From positions 1 through 35,770 of the forward strand of contig JACPQF010000123.1 in NCBI GenBank assembly GCA_016190625.1: DNA of 35,770 nt, in the 5' to 3' direction. The DNA comes from Chloroflexota bacterium (GTDB taxonomy: Bacteria > Chloroflexota > Dehalococcoidia > JACPQF01). A program made the position numbers and the translations under genes. The notes below the pieces were generated by a model. That model made no database searches. It was not told the origin of the DNA and was given only the letters and a program-made list of their open reading frames with translations. Positions 23,259 to 30,790 of this stretch are shown here, one piece after another. The number at the start of each line of letters is the position of its first letter. The stretch's first letter is position 1.

Positions 23259-24875
23259 CTACGCATCGTCTACTGCGGCGTCGTAGGGGCGAATCTTTCC
23301 GCCGAAGGATTCGCCCCTACGATCGGCCAGAGCCTGAACCACCTTGCGAAGAAGGCCGAGGCGCAGATAGGTCTGCCTCTCGAATCTACCCTTGTAAGCC
23401 AGACCATCCTGTCCCAAATCGTAACAGGTAGCGCTATCGATGTCCACCAGGACCCCCGGCAGGCCGGCCTCCTCGAAATCGGGGCGGTGTTTGGCGTAAA
23501 AAGCCTCGCAGCAAGTGCCGATGAAGGCCTCAACCCCATCTTCCCGGCAGCGAGCGAGGGTCTCTTGCAAACGCTCGTAATTCGTGATGCTCACCGCCTT
23601 GAGTCCCTTGTCCGCCGCCAGTCGATAGGCGTCGCCGATTTCGCAAAGGCCACATTGAGTGCAGCCGTCCTCGTGGCGGAAGGCGCAGTCCAGAGGCTTG
23701 GCACAATAGGGGAGGAGAAGAACTGAGCAGCGGGGCATCTCCGCCAGGCCTCTGCCTACGGTGAATATGGCGCTAGCTTCATCGCCGTCGAGGCCCCAGC
23801 GGCCATAGCTGCTCCGAGCGAGGGCCTCGCCAATGGCCTGTTGGAAGTGGGCGGCTTCCACGCCGGGCACATATACATCCTGGGTGCGGAAGAAGCGATC
23901 TACTATCGCTCTCACGGTCTCTCCCTCGGCCGGCGCATCCTTGAGCGCCGCTTCTAGATCCAAGATCGCCCGGCGGGGATAGGCGAAGAAATCGCCCGTG
24001 ACGATCGCCGCCCTAATGCGGCTTAGGGAGGTATCGACGACGAGGGCCACCCTAACCAGGCCGCCAGGGGCTTTCACGACAGATCGCAGCACCTCCTGGC
24101 GGGAGGGTGACGAGACCTGCTCGACCCATTCCTTGGAGGCAAAGAGGGGGAGCTTTTCTCGCAGAAGCCGCTCCTCCGCCGGCGACAAGCCGCCGGCGAC
24201 TAAGCTCACACCCAGAACCTCCTCGAACCCCCGCCATATAGCCTCCTTGATCTTGTGGAGCGGTGGCAGATGGCCAAGCTCCCGACTGAGCCAGGTCACC
24301 CGCTCGCGCAGAGAGCATACCTCCTTGTCCACCAGCTTCTCAACCGGCACTCTCAAGGCCCGCAGCATCGTGTCCACGTCGAAGTCGAGCAGCAAAGTCC
24401 CCTGGAACAGAAAGGCGCCCTCTCCCTCCGTTCCGCCGGTGCCGGAGATCTTGCGGCCGGCCACCTCGACATCGTTGCGCGGGCGGAAAGAGGCTGCCAC
24501 GCCCAATCGCCGCAGGCCACAAACCACGCCCTCGGACAGCTTCTTGAAGAGGAGAGGCCGCCCGCCCAGGGCAGCCAACGCGTCCGTGCCGGCGACGATC
24601 TCCCAGCCCAGTTGGCTTTCGTCGAAGAATATGGCTCCCCCGCCGGTGATGCGGCGGTTGACGTCGATCCCCTGGCGAAGGCAGAAATCGGTTCTTATCT
24701 CCTGCTCGATGGACTGATGGTAGCCCACGAGGACCGCAGGCGGCGAGAATTGGAGAAAGCGCAAGGTGTTGGGAGCCAGCCCCTGCCCGCGCGCTTCCAA
24801 CATGCTTTCGTCGAGCGCCATGTTTTCCGCCGCCGTCCTCACCCCCGTATCAAGCAATCGCCAGCTATCCATCAT
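23259..24875 (-). CDS. Lipoate-protein ligase (sLpl(AB)-like) fused to a DUF116 domain
   Basis: Residues 1-250 form a lipoate-protein ligase A domain: RRITGGGAIFFDE (74-86) is the RRxxGGG motif, and K142 in RKISGTGGT is the expected catalytic lysine. Residues about 255-345 resemble the LplB-type accessory domain (VVKAPGGLVRVALVV ... IVTGDFFAYP). Residues about 380-515 are a DUF116 domain with many cysteines: C383, C391, C397, C405, C408, C411, C455, C456 and C484. The last 20 residues include the palindromic repeat (519-531). The ATG at 24875 overlaps the stop of the second radical SAM gene (ATGA) and has GAGG 8 bases upstream. A cytosolic octanoate/lipoate ligase is expected. The DUF116 function is unknown; metal or Fe-S binding is inferred from the cysteines. 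Confidence 0.85.
   Translation of the reverse strand: MMDSWRLLDTGVRTAAENMALDESMLEARGQGLAPNTLRFLQFSPPAVLVGYHQSIEQEIRTDFCLRQGIDVNRRITGGGAIFFDESQLGWEIVAGTDALAALGGRPLLFKKLSEGVVCGLRRLGVAASFRPRNDVEVAGRKISGTGGTEGEGAFLFQGTLLLDFDVDTMLRALRVPVEKLVDKEVCSLRERVTWLSRELGHLPPLHKIKEAIWRGFEEVLGVSLVAGGLSPAEERLLREKLPLFASKEWVEQVSSPSRQEVLRSVVKAPGGLVRVALVVDTSLSRIRAAIVTGDFFAYPRRAILDLEAALKDAPAEGETVRAIVDRFFRTQDVYVPGVEAAHFQQAIGEALARSSYGRWGLDGDEASAIFTVGRGLAEMPRCSVLLLPYCAKPLDCAFRHEDGCTQCGLCEIGDAYRLAADKGLKAVSITNYERLQETLARCREDGVEAFIGTCCEAFYAKHRPDFEEAGLPGVLVDIDSATCYDLGQDGLAYKGRFERQTYLRLGLLRKVVQALADRRGESFGGKIRPYDAAVDDA
23283..23320. repeat. Palindromic repeat inside the 3' end of the lipoate ligase gene
   Basis: The 38-base subtype, with arms GTAGGGGCGAATC and GATTCGCCCCTAC, read on the minus strand as part of the last 20 residues. 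The stop codon comes seven codons later, outside the repeat. Confidence 0.95.
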
Positions 24876-25846
24876 ATATCGGACCTCGAAATATGGCTGT
24901 GAATTAGGGCACAGCATTCTTCGTAGAATCTGGGCGCCAGCCCTCGGCTTCGGGCATACTCGACCGTTCCCTCGGCGGGATAGGCGATGCCGTTCAAGCC
25001 GCAATCCACGGCCAGGCGGTCGATCTTCGGGCGTAGAGGCCCCATAGGCCTGGCGCAGCCGAGGATCACCGGGGTCTCCGGCAAAAGAGCGCGCGCTTTA
25101 CGGAAAAGGCGCTCGACCTCGGTCAGGTCAGGTGGTGCGACGTCGCTCATCGCCGTCCCAGCCAGGGGCGCTATCACCACCAGCACCAGGGCGGCGACGG
25201 GATGGTGGGCGACCATATCCAGCGCCGCATCCTCCCCCAGTATTTGGCCGAATTGGAGACCTAGAACTACATGAGGCATGGTGGGTATCCCCTGGTCGGT
25301 CAGCAACTCGAGAGACCGCTCATAGCTATGGGCGTCTGCCTTCAGATGGTAGACCGACCTGATGGTCTGCGCGGCGCCAACGATATCCAGCATGGCGCCA
25401 TCCACGCCAATCCGGGCCAGCGCCGCTGCCGATTCCTCGTCGAGAAGGCCGGTGTGCACGAGGAGCGTGAGTCCGAGCTCCCGCTTCACCCGCGCCAGCG
25501 TCCGGGCAAACCCGAGCAAGGGGACTTTACCCTGCGAATCGCAGCCGCCGCTTATCAGCACCCCTTTCGTGCCCTGGCCGGCCAAGCGGACGCACAGCTC
25601 CCAAAGGCGGTCGGGATGCTCCACCGCCCGCATCGACTCCAGCAGCTTGCCCTCGCAGTGATCGCACTGAAGGGCGCAGCGCGTCCCCGTCAAGCTGATG
25701 GGAACGAACCTTTGCAGATTCTGAGGAACGAATTCTTCTGTCTCGTAGCGCTTGAGGCCCGGAGCGTAGAAATGCATCTCGGCGGCGAAACCTCGCCGTC
25801 CGGTGGCCAATCCACCGGCTGGGGCTGGCACGTCATTGGCCTTCAT
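24872..25846 (-). CDS. Second radical SAM protein of LipS1/LipS2 type (lipoyl synthase subunit)
   Basis: The CX3CX2C cluster motif is C57-ALQ-C61-DH-C64, within TRCALQCDHCEGKLLESM. Further conserved cysteines are in GGCDSQGK, GCARPMGPLRPKID, DCGLNGIAYP and the C-terminal EECC. These match the biotin-synthase-like radical SAM group paired with the other LipS. The two proteins together are known to insert the two sulfur atoms into octanoyl groups. The ATG at 25846 gives 324 aa and has no ribosome binding site; a promoter ends about 6 bases upstream. The frame is open to 26089, but that region is poor in coding character on this strand. It is the first gene of the lipoate operon and overlaps the ligase start. 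Confidence 0.8.
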   Translation of the reverse strand: MKANDVPAPAGGLATGRRGFAAEMHFYAPGLKRYETEEFVPQNLQRFVPISLTGTRCALQCDHCEGKLLESMRAVEHPDRLWELCVRLAGQGTKGVLISGGCDSQGKVPLLGFARTLARVKRELGLTLLVHTGLLDEESAAALARIGVDGAMLDIVGAAQTIRSVYHLKADAHSYERSLELLTDQGIPTMPHVVLGLQFGQILGEDAALDMVAHHPVAALVLVVIAPLAGTAMSDVAPPDLTEVERLFRKARALLPETPVILGCARPMGPLRPKIDRLAVDCGLNGIAYPAEGTVEYARSRGLAPRFYEECCALIHSHISRSDI

Positions 25847-25852
25847 AAAAGT

Positions 25853-25881
25853 AGTATACGCTAAGCAGGTACCCCGTGCAA
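25853..25881 (-). promoter_or_regulatory. Promoter of the lipoate-assembly operon, likely leaderless
   Basis: On the minus strand TTGCAC (25881-25876) and TATACT (25858-25853) are 17 bases apart. The -10 box ends 6 bases before the ATG, so transcription would start at or next to the A of the start codon. Confidence 0.8.
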
Positions 25882-25886
25882 GGTGG

Positions 25887-26066
25887 ATGGCGCTTGTCTT
25901 TGCCCGCAAGCGGGAAGTGCGTGCCCTAGAGGCGGCTGCCGCCGAACACCCACACGCGCTGCCGGTCCTAATCACTCTGGATGCCATCCCGCCGCAGCCA
26001 GGCCTGCCGGCGCCATTGCGCTGGCAACCCGCTGCCGCCCGGCTGTTGGACTCGGATGAGACATGA
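25887..26066 (+). CDS. Small hypothetical ORF or gene remnant, 59 aa
   Basis: A plus-strand ATG frame divergent from the lipoate operon has GC-rich third positions and a protein-like composition (FARKREVRALEAAAAEHPHALPVLITLDAIPPQPGLPAPLRW). AAGGTGG overlaps the ATG, so no well-spaced ribosome binding site exists. It could be the 3' end of a truncated gene or a small protein. No family is recognised. Confidence 0.3.
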   Translation: MALVFARKREVRALEAAAAEHPHALPVLITLDAIPPQPGLPAPLRWQPAAARLLDSDET

Positions 26067-26222
26067 CAGCCTCCGCGGTTCCGCGCCATACATGCGGCCA
26101 GAAGAAGCTATTGTCTACGGATTTTTGGGACCACATTGTAGGGATGCCCACAGCCTGCCATAGCTAGAGGCGCTTGTCCGTTCAATCTGCGGCCATTCTG
26201 GGGAAGGACACGCGTCTAACCT

Positions 26223-26260
26223 GTAGGGGCGAATCCTTCCTGCAAAGGGTTCGCCCCTAC
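26223..26260. repeat. Palindromic repeat, 38-base subtype
   Basis: Arms GTAGGGGCGAATCC and GGGTTCGCCCCTAC with a less symmetric centre. It lies downstream of the DUF1540 gene and could also act as its 3' hairpin. Confidence 0.9.
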
Positions 26261-26275
26261 GCGTGTCACTCTAGG

Positions 26276-26470
26276 CTACAAGCTTCTCGGCTCGTAGGTG
26301 CCACAGTCGGCGTGGGTTTCGTGCTTCACGACACGGATGTTCGGCGCGTGGCAGTGGGTGTTCTCATTGTACTCGCAATCGGCGACGTTGCAATGCCCTA
26401 TCCACGCCTCGTGAGGATGGCGACCGGCCGGTCCTCCCGGCGCGCCCATAGCCTTGGGATGATCTTGCAT
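26276..26470 (-). CDS. Small DUF1540-like metal-binding protein
   Basis: A 64-residue protein with the DUF1540 pattern HCNVADCEYNENTHCHAPNI ... CGTYEPR; cysteines are at 27, 32, 40 and 56. The family is thought to bind metal through these residues; the role is unknown. A very strong ribosome binding site, AAGGAGGT, is 9 bases before the ATG at 26470. The N-terminal 20 residues are rich in Gly, Pro and His. It stands alone between the lipoate operon and a methylase remnant. Confidence 0.82.
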   Translation of the reverse strand: MQDHPKAMGAPGGPAGRHPHEAWIGHCNVADCEYNENTHCHAPNIRVVKHETHADCGTYEPRSL

Positions 26471-26629
26471 GAGATTGTGACCTCCTTCAAACTGGATGAG
26501 CTAGCACAGCAATCTGATTGGAAGAGAGGGGCGGAACATATGCCAGGGAATGACTCTCCGTCGCTCAGCCTGCTTTGAGAAACAGCGGCAGCAAGTTCCG
26601 TGCCTTTTCGACTTGTGCTGCCCAACCCC

Positions 26630-26659
26630 TTGACAGCCCTTTCCCAGGCATGATATAGG
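26630..26659 (+). promoter_or_regulatory. Promoter-like site before the adenine methylase remnant
   Basis: TTGACA (26630-26635) is followed after 18 bases by TATAGG (26654-26659), or after 17 by ATATAG. It directly precedes the truncated methylase frame. Confidence 0.5.
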
Positions 26660-26669
26660 GAAACAAGGG

Positions 26670-26939
26670 ATGGGAGGCCACTGCGATCCGCCTTATCTTC
26701 ACTCCACCCGTGGGGACAGCAAGGCTTACGGCTTTGAGATGGACGAGGCGGAGCATCGGCAGATTGCTCAGGTTCTGAGCACGTGCCGGGGGAAAGTTGC
26801 CGTTTCGGGCTATCGCTGTGACCTGATGGATTCTCTCTACGACGGCTGGAGGAGGCACGACTCGCAGCCGAAGCATTGTCACTCCATTAAGAAGATACGC
26901 CAAGAATCCGTTTGGCTGAACTACTGGAGGAATCCATAA
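26670..26939 (+). pseudogene. Remnant of a D12-class DNA adenine methylase (C-terminal part)
   Basis: The 89-residue frame starts almost directly at motif IV (CDPPYLHSTRGDSKAYGF) of D12-class N6-adenine methyltransferases and continues with the family-typical GKVAVSGYRCDLMDSLYDGWRR and a final VWLNYW. A full enzyme is about 260-300 aa; the SAM-binding N-terminal part (WxGGK and FxG region) is missing. An upstream in-frame TGA closes the frame only 16 codons before the ATG. The promoter-like site and the fragment are joined with nothing of the N-terminus between them, so an internal deletion is likely. It should be inactive. Confidence 0.8.
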
Positions 26940-26998
26940 TCATCCCCTTGTGTAGGGAGTCCGGTCCAAGATATAATTCGGGCGATGACGGGGGAGTG

Positions 26999-27171
26999 CC
27001 CTCACCCCAACCGTCTCCGCGCCGGGGTATCCAGCCAGAGGGCTGGGTCAGCACCCGGGCGGGAGAGGGGATCCTTTCTCCCTTCGGAAAGGAGAGGAAG
27101 CACGCTCCCACGCCGATGGGAGGAATGACAGTCCCCTCTCCCTTTGGGAAGGGAGAGGGTTAGGGTGAGGG
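26999..27171. repeat. CCCTCACCC...GGGTGAGGG repeat element, about 173 bp
   Basis: The ends are inverted (CCCTCACCCC and TTAGGGTGAGGG). Inside are a hairpin with arms at about 27031-27036 and 27041-27046, a CTTTCTCCCTTCGGAAAGGAGA-like palindrome near 27074-27093, and CCCTCTCCC/GGGAGAGGG near 27134-27159. It resembles the element at 8408-8555 and is probably a small non-autonomous repeat. It lies between the methylase remnant and purM. Confidence 0.8.
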
Positions 27172-27244
27172 TTCCCCGTTTGAATGATACCAGTGCCGAG
27201 GCAGTTGCTTCGCTTACTGCGATGGACGGAGGACGAGTCAGTTC

Positions 27245-28351
27245 ATGGACGACAAGACAAGGGGCGCCGAAGAATCCAGCTACTCGGGCGCAGGCGTGGA
27301 CACGGCCGGCGAAGAAAAGGCTATGGCCGGCCTGCTGGGGTGGGTAAACAAGACCCTCGAGCTGCGACGCGGCATCGGAGAGGCGAAGCTGCCCATCGGC
27401 TTCTTCGCCAACGTCGTTGACATCGGCCACGGTATGGGATTGGCCTTTGCCACCGACGGGGTGGGCACCAAGATCCTCGTCGCCCAGATGGCGGGCAAAT
27501 ATGACACGGTGGGCATCGATTGCATCGCCATGAACGTCAACGACATCCTTTGCGTGGGCGCCGAGCCCATCTCGCTGGTAGACTACATCGCCGTGCAGGA
27601 GGCTGACCCAGCTCTGCTATCGGAGCTGGCCAAGGGACTCTACGCCGGCGCCCGGTTGGCGAGGATAACCATTCCGGGGGGCGAAGTTGCCCAACTGAGA
27701 GACGTGGTCAAGGGCGCGCGGGAAGGCAAAGGATTCGACCTGGTGGGAACCTGCATCGGAATGGTGCCCTTTGACAAGATCGTCGTTGGCGACCGCCTGG
27801 CAGAGGGTGACGCCGTGGTCGGTCTCCGCAGTAGTGGCATTCACAGCAACGGGTTGACGCTTGCCAGAGAGGTCTTTTTCAAGCGGGGCGGCCACCGGCT
27901 GGAGGAGCATTTCTCGGAGTTCGGCCGCACGTTGGGCGAGGAGCTCCTTGAGCCGACACATATTTATGTTGCCGAGGTCCTCGACATGCTCAGAGAAGGC
28001 GTCGACGTGAAGTCTCTCGCCCATATCACCAGCGACGGGTTAACCAATCTGGCCAGGATCACCACAGGCTTCGGCTTCGTCCTCGATTACCTGCCGGAGC
28101 CGTTGCCGGTCTTCGACGTCATCCAGCGGGTGGGCAAGGTCGGCGACGAGGAGATGTTCCAGGTATTCAACATGGGCATCGGATTCTGCCTGACTGTACC
28201 AGAGGCAGAGATGCAGCGGGTCATCGACATCGCGGCCAGACACGGAGTCCAGGGCTACCGGCTAGGGCATGTCGTGGCCGACCCCGAGAGAAAGGTCATC
28301 ATCGAGCCTCGCGGCCTAGTCGGCAAGGGCAACGATTTCCACAAGTTGTGA
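27245..28351 (+). CDS. purM: Phosphoribosylformylglycinamidine cyclo-ligase (AIR synthase)
   Basis: PurM converts FGAM to AIR with ATP in purine synthesis, in the cytosol as a dimer. Family motifs are SYSGAGVDTAGEEKA at the N-terminus, ATDGVGTKILVAQ (about residues 69-81), GIDCIAMNVNDILCVGAEPISLVDYIA, GGEVAQLRDVV, VGLRSSGIHSNGLTLAR and HITSDGLTNLARI near 259-271. The usual Gly-rich segment before the ATDGVGTK motif is shortened and reads IGFFANVVDIG. The ATG at 27245 has GGAG and GAG purine runs upstream. No other purine gene is nearby. Length, 368 aa, is close to normal. Confidence 0.95.
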   Translation: MDDKTRGAEESSYSGAGVDTAGEEKAMAGLLGWVNKTLELRRGIGEAKLPIGFFANVVDIGHGMGLAFATDGVGTKILVAQMAGKYDTVGIDCIAMNVNDILCVGAEPISLVDYIAVQEADPALLSELAKGLYAGARLARITIPGGEVAQLRDVVKGAREGKGFDLVGTCIGMVPFDKIVVGDRLAEGDAVVGLRSSGIHSNGLTLAREVFFKRGGHRLEEHFSEFGRTLGEELLEPTHIYVAEVLDMLREGVDVKSLAHITSDGLTNLARITTGFGFVLDYLPEPLPVFDVIQRVGKVGDEEMFQVFNMGIGFCLTVPEAEMQRVIDIAARHGVQGYRLGHVVADPERKVIIEPRGLVGKGNDFHKL

Positions 28352-28448
28352 ACTAGCGGTCCTTGTGAGAAGGATAATCCACCATCAAGCTGGTCTGCCA
28401 GTCCAGATCGTCAGGCAGATTGGCCACGGCGCTCTAGGCCGTTGGGGC

Positions 28449-29108
28449 TCACCCGTGAGGGCTAATGATACCCTTGCGAATGGCGTATTGCACCACTTCA
28501 GTGCGGTTGTGGAGGTCGAGCTTCTCCATCAGGTTGGCGCGGTGACGCTCCACGGTTCGGGGACTCAACGCCAGCATCTCGCCTATCTCTCGCGCGGATC
28601 TGCCCTCGGCAGTCAGACGCAGGATCTCTTGCTCTCGCTCTGTTAGACGGCCGTAGCTCTCGCATTCCTCGCCCGCCCGAACGCGCTGCAAGTAATCGTC
28701 CAGCAGCTTCCGCGCCAGGCTAGGATGGAATGCCACGCCGCCACGAGACACTGTCCGTAACGACATGAGGAGATCTTCAGGGGTGGCTTCCTTGAGGATG
28801 TATCCCGACGCTCCGAAGGCCACGGCCTGGAAGAAGTACTCTTCGTCGTCGTGCATAGTGAGCATCACCACACGCGTTTCAGGATTGGTCTGCCGGATCT
28901 CGCGCGTGGCCTCCAAGCCGGACATGCCAGACATCGCGACGTCCATTAGCACGATGTCCGGGGCCAACCGGCGCGTGATTGCCACAGCCTCGATCCCATC
29001 CTTAGCTTCCCCGACGACGTCGATGCCCTGTTGCGAAGCAAGAAGAAGACGTATGCCAGCCCTGACAACCGCATGGTCGTCGGCGATTAGTACCCGTAGG
29101 TTGCCCAT
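28449..29108 (-). CDS. NarL-family response regulator
   Basis: The receiver domain (1-120) has DD at 10-11, phospho-acceptor D56 and K at about 105 (GASGYILKEAT). A LuxR-type helix-turn-helix (LTEREQEILRLTAEGRSAREIGEMLALSPRTVERHRANLMEKL) is at about 150-205. The ATG at 29108 is preceded by AGGAGGGG; it lies 10 bases after the stop of the sensor kinase, so the two form an operon. The frame is open to 29153, but those extra residues would overlap the kinase gene. Confidence 0.94.
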   Translation of the reverse strand: MGNLRVLIADDHAVVRAGIRLLLASQQGIDVVGEAKDGIEAVAITRRLAPDIVLMDVAMSGMSGLEATREIRQTNPETRVVMLTMHDDEEYFFQAVAFGASGYILKEATPEDLLMSLRTVSRGGVAFHPSLARKLLDDYLQRVRAGEECESYGRLTEREQEILRLTAEGRSAREIGEMLALSPRTVERHRANLMEKLDLHNRTEVVQYAIRKGIISPHG

Positions 29109-29118
29109 GTTTCCCCTC

Positions 29119-30603
29119 CTACGCCGGCAGACGAACGCTGAGTCTAGTGCCACGCCCCGGGCTCGAGTCGATGACTACCGCCCCGCCTAACAGCAACGCT
29201 CGCTCGTGCATACCCAATAGTCCAAGGCCACATCCGCTGTCCAAATGTACTGTTGCTTTCGCCGGATCGAAGCCTACGCCGTCGTCTTCTAGGAACGCCG
29301 TAACCTCCGATTCACCACGGGTGAGATGAAGGACGGCACGGCGGGCCTTAGAATGGCGGGCAGCGTTGTTCATTCCCTCTTGCAGGATTCGGAATAGGAC
29401 TGTCTCCACCTCGGAGGGCAGGCGCCCGTCCAGACCATTGGCGATAACCTCGATGTTTACGGAAGAGCGCTTTGAATAGTCCTCAGCCACCCGGCGCAGA
29501 GCGGGCGCAAGGCCAAGGTCGTCGAGAAGCGCCGGTCGCAGTCCAAGGATCATCTGCCTGAGACCCTCCAGCGTATGGACGGCGATTTCTCGCACATCCT
29601 CGAGGATCTCCTTCGCTTTCTGCGTGTCGCGAGGCAAGGCCTCGGCCGCTGCTCCCACGCCCATGATGACTGCGCTCAGACTCTGGCCTGTCTCGTCATG
29701 CAGCTCGCGCGCCACCCGCTTGCGTTCGGCCTCTTGCGCCGAGATCACACGTCCCAGGAAATGGTCTCGCGCCTCTCCCTTCCGCTGCAATTCGCCCCAC
29801 ATCCGCTCCGCCTCCTCGATGCGCCTGTCGGTCTCGATCTCGAATATGGCGAGACCACGAATGGATCCCCACGCCACGCCGAGCCCGGCGAGGGAGCGCA
29901 GCACGGGGCCAATGACCCCCAGAGCCTCTCCGCCAATTGAAAAGCCAAGCCAAGTGGCAGCAAGCGACTCGACCGGCCGCGACATCAGACCGGCCACTAC
30001 TGCGTACACTCCGAAACACAGCGCGGTCCAACGAAAATGCCACACGATACGACGGGACCCCAGCCCCGTCACTGCCTGCGCCTGACGAAGCATGCCGAAA
30101 CTGGCCAGGGTCGCACCCGTGAGGCCCAGCATCACCCGGGCCAGGCCCTCACTCCCGAGTTCTGGCGCTCGAATATCTACAGACTCGCTATCTGAAAATG
30201 GAAGGCCGAGCACCACGGTCAGAACGAACCACAGGGACAGCATAGCGGCAGGGAACACGTACTGCCAATCGCGCCGTCCCGAAGACGCGAAGGCGACCAG
30301 CATGCCGAATTGCAGGAGCAGGTAAAACGATCCGGCCAAGACAACGCTATGGAAAACCTGCAGCGTCGCAATACCGTCCGGGGACAGATAGCTGGCCTGA
30401 ATAGGAAGGAAGGCGTGCCCCCACTCGTTGAAGCCGTGAAGCAGCCCGAATCCTGCCAGCCACCTCAGGTGTCGGGCAAACGCAAGCCGGCTGCGCCCGC
30501 GATACTGCAGCGCAACGATCATCCCCATCGTGAAGAAGACCAATCCGTAGGCGAAGTAGACGATAACTTCGTTTAGTGTGAGAGCTCCCACAATGGTGTC
30601 CAA
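29119..30603 (-). CDS. Membrane-bound NarL/UhpB-type sensor histidine kinase
   Basis: The N-terminal half has about seven hydrophobic segments between residues 10 and 250, forming a membrane sensor of unknown ligand. A short coiled coil (about 255-295) leads to the HisKA_3 domain with H302 in RVARELHDETGQSLSAVIMG. The HATPase domain has the N-box RILQEGMNNAARHS, DDGVGFD, GLGLLGM and GRGT motifs. The TTG at 30603 is chosen because GAGG lies 7 bases upstream and an extended -10 promoter ends about 40 bases before it; a GTG at 30591 is the alternative. It phosphorylates the adjacent regulator in all likelihood. Confidence 0.9.
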   Translation of the reverse strand: MDTIVGALTLNEVIVYFAYGLVFFTMGMIVALQYRGRSRLAFARHLRWLAGFGLLHGFNEWGHAFLPIQASYLSPDGIATLQVFHSVVLAGSFYLLLQFGMLVAFASSGRRDWQYVFPAAMLSLWFVLTVVLGLPFSDSESVDIRAPELGSEGLARVMLGLTGATLASFGMLRQAQAVTGLGSRRIVWHFRWTALCFGVYAVVAGLMSRPVESLAATWLGFSIGGEALGVIGPVLRSLAGLGVAWGSIRGLAIFEIETDRRIEEAERMWGELQRKGEARDHFLGRVISAQEAERKRVARELHDETGQSLSAVIMGVGAAAEALPRDTQKAKEILEDVREIAVHTLEGLRQMILGLRPALLDDLGLAPALRRVAEDYSKRSSVNIEVIANGLDGRLPSEVETVLFRILQEGMNNAARHSKARRAVLHLTRGESEVTAFLEDDGVGFDPAKATVHLDSGCGLGLLGMHERALLLGGAVVIDSSPGRGTRLSVRLPA

Positions 30604-30643
30604 CCGGATACCTCGGCAGAGTATGTCCAGAATCGCCGAGGGT

Positions 30644-30652
30644 ATTATACCA
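30644..30652 (-). promoter_or_regulatory. Extended -10 promoter of the NarL-type pair
   Basis: TGG-TATAAT on the minus strand (30652-30644), with no good -35 box. Transcription would begin near 30637, about 35 bases before the proposed TTG start. Confidence 0.65.
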
Positions 30653-30790
30653 GATGTCCTTCCAACAGGATCGAATCTCAGCTGCCAAAGGAAATCGAGG
30701 AACCGCAGGAGGGAGAGAGAAGCGATTCCTCGATTCATGCTGGCTGGCCAACCCTAACAAGAGGCCCTCAAGGCTGGCAAAGAGTGCTGA

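Noticed and set aside
25847-26089. N-terminal extension of the second radical SAM protein from 26089
   Set aside because: The region has poor coding character on this strand, contains the promoter, and family similarity begins only after 25846.
26565-26903. Minus-strand frame opposite the methylase remnant
   Set aside because: The plus strand shows DPPY and the following methylase motifs; the minus frame has no family features.
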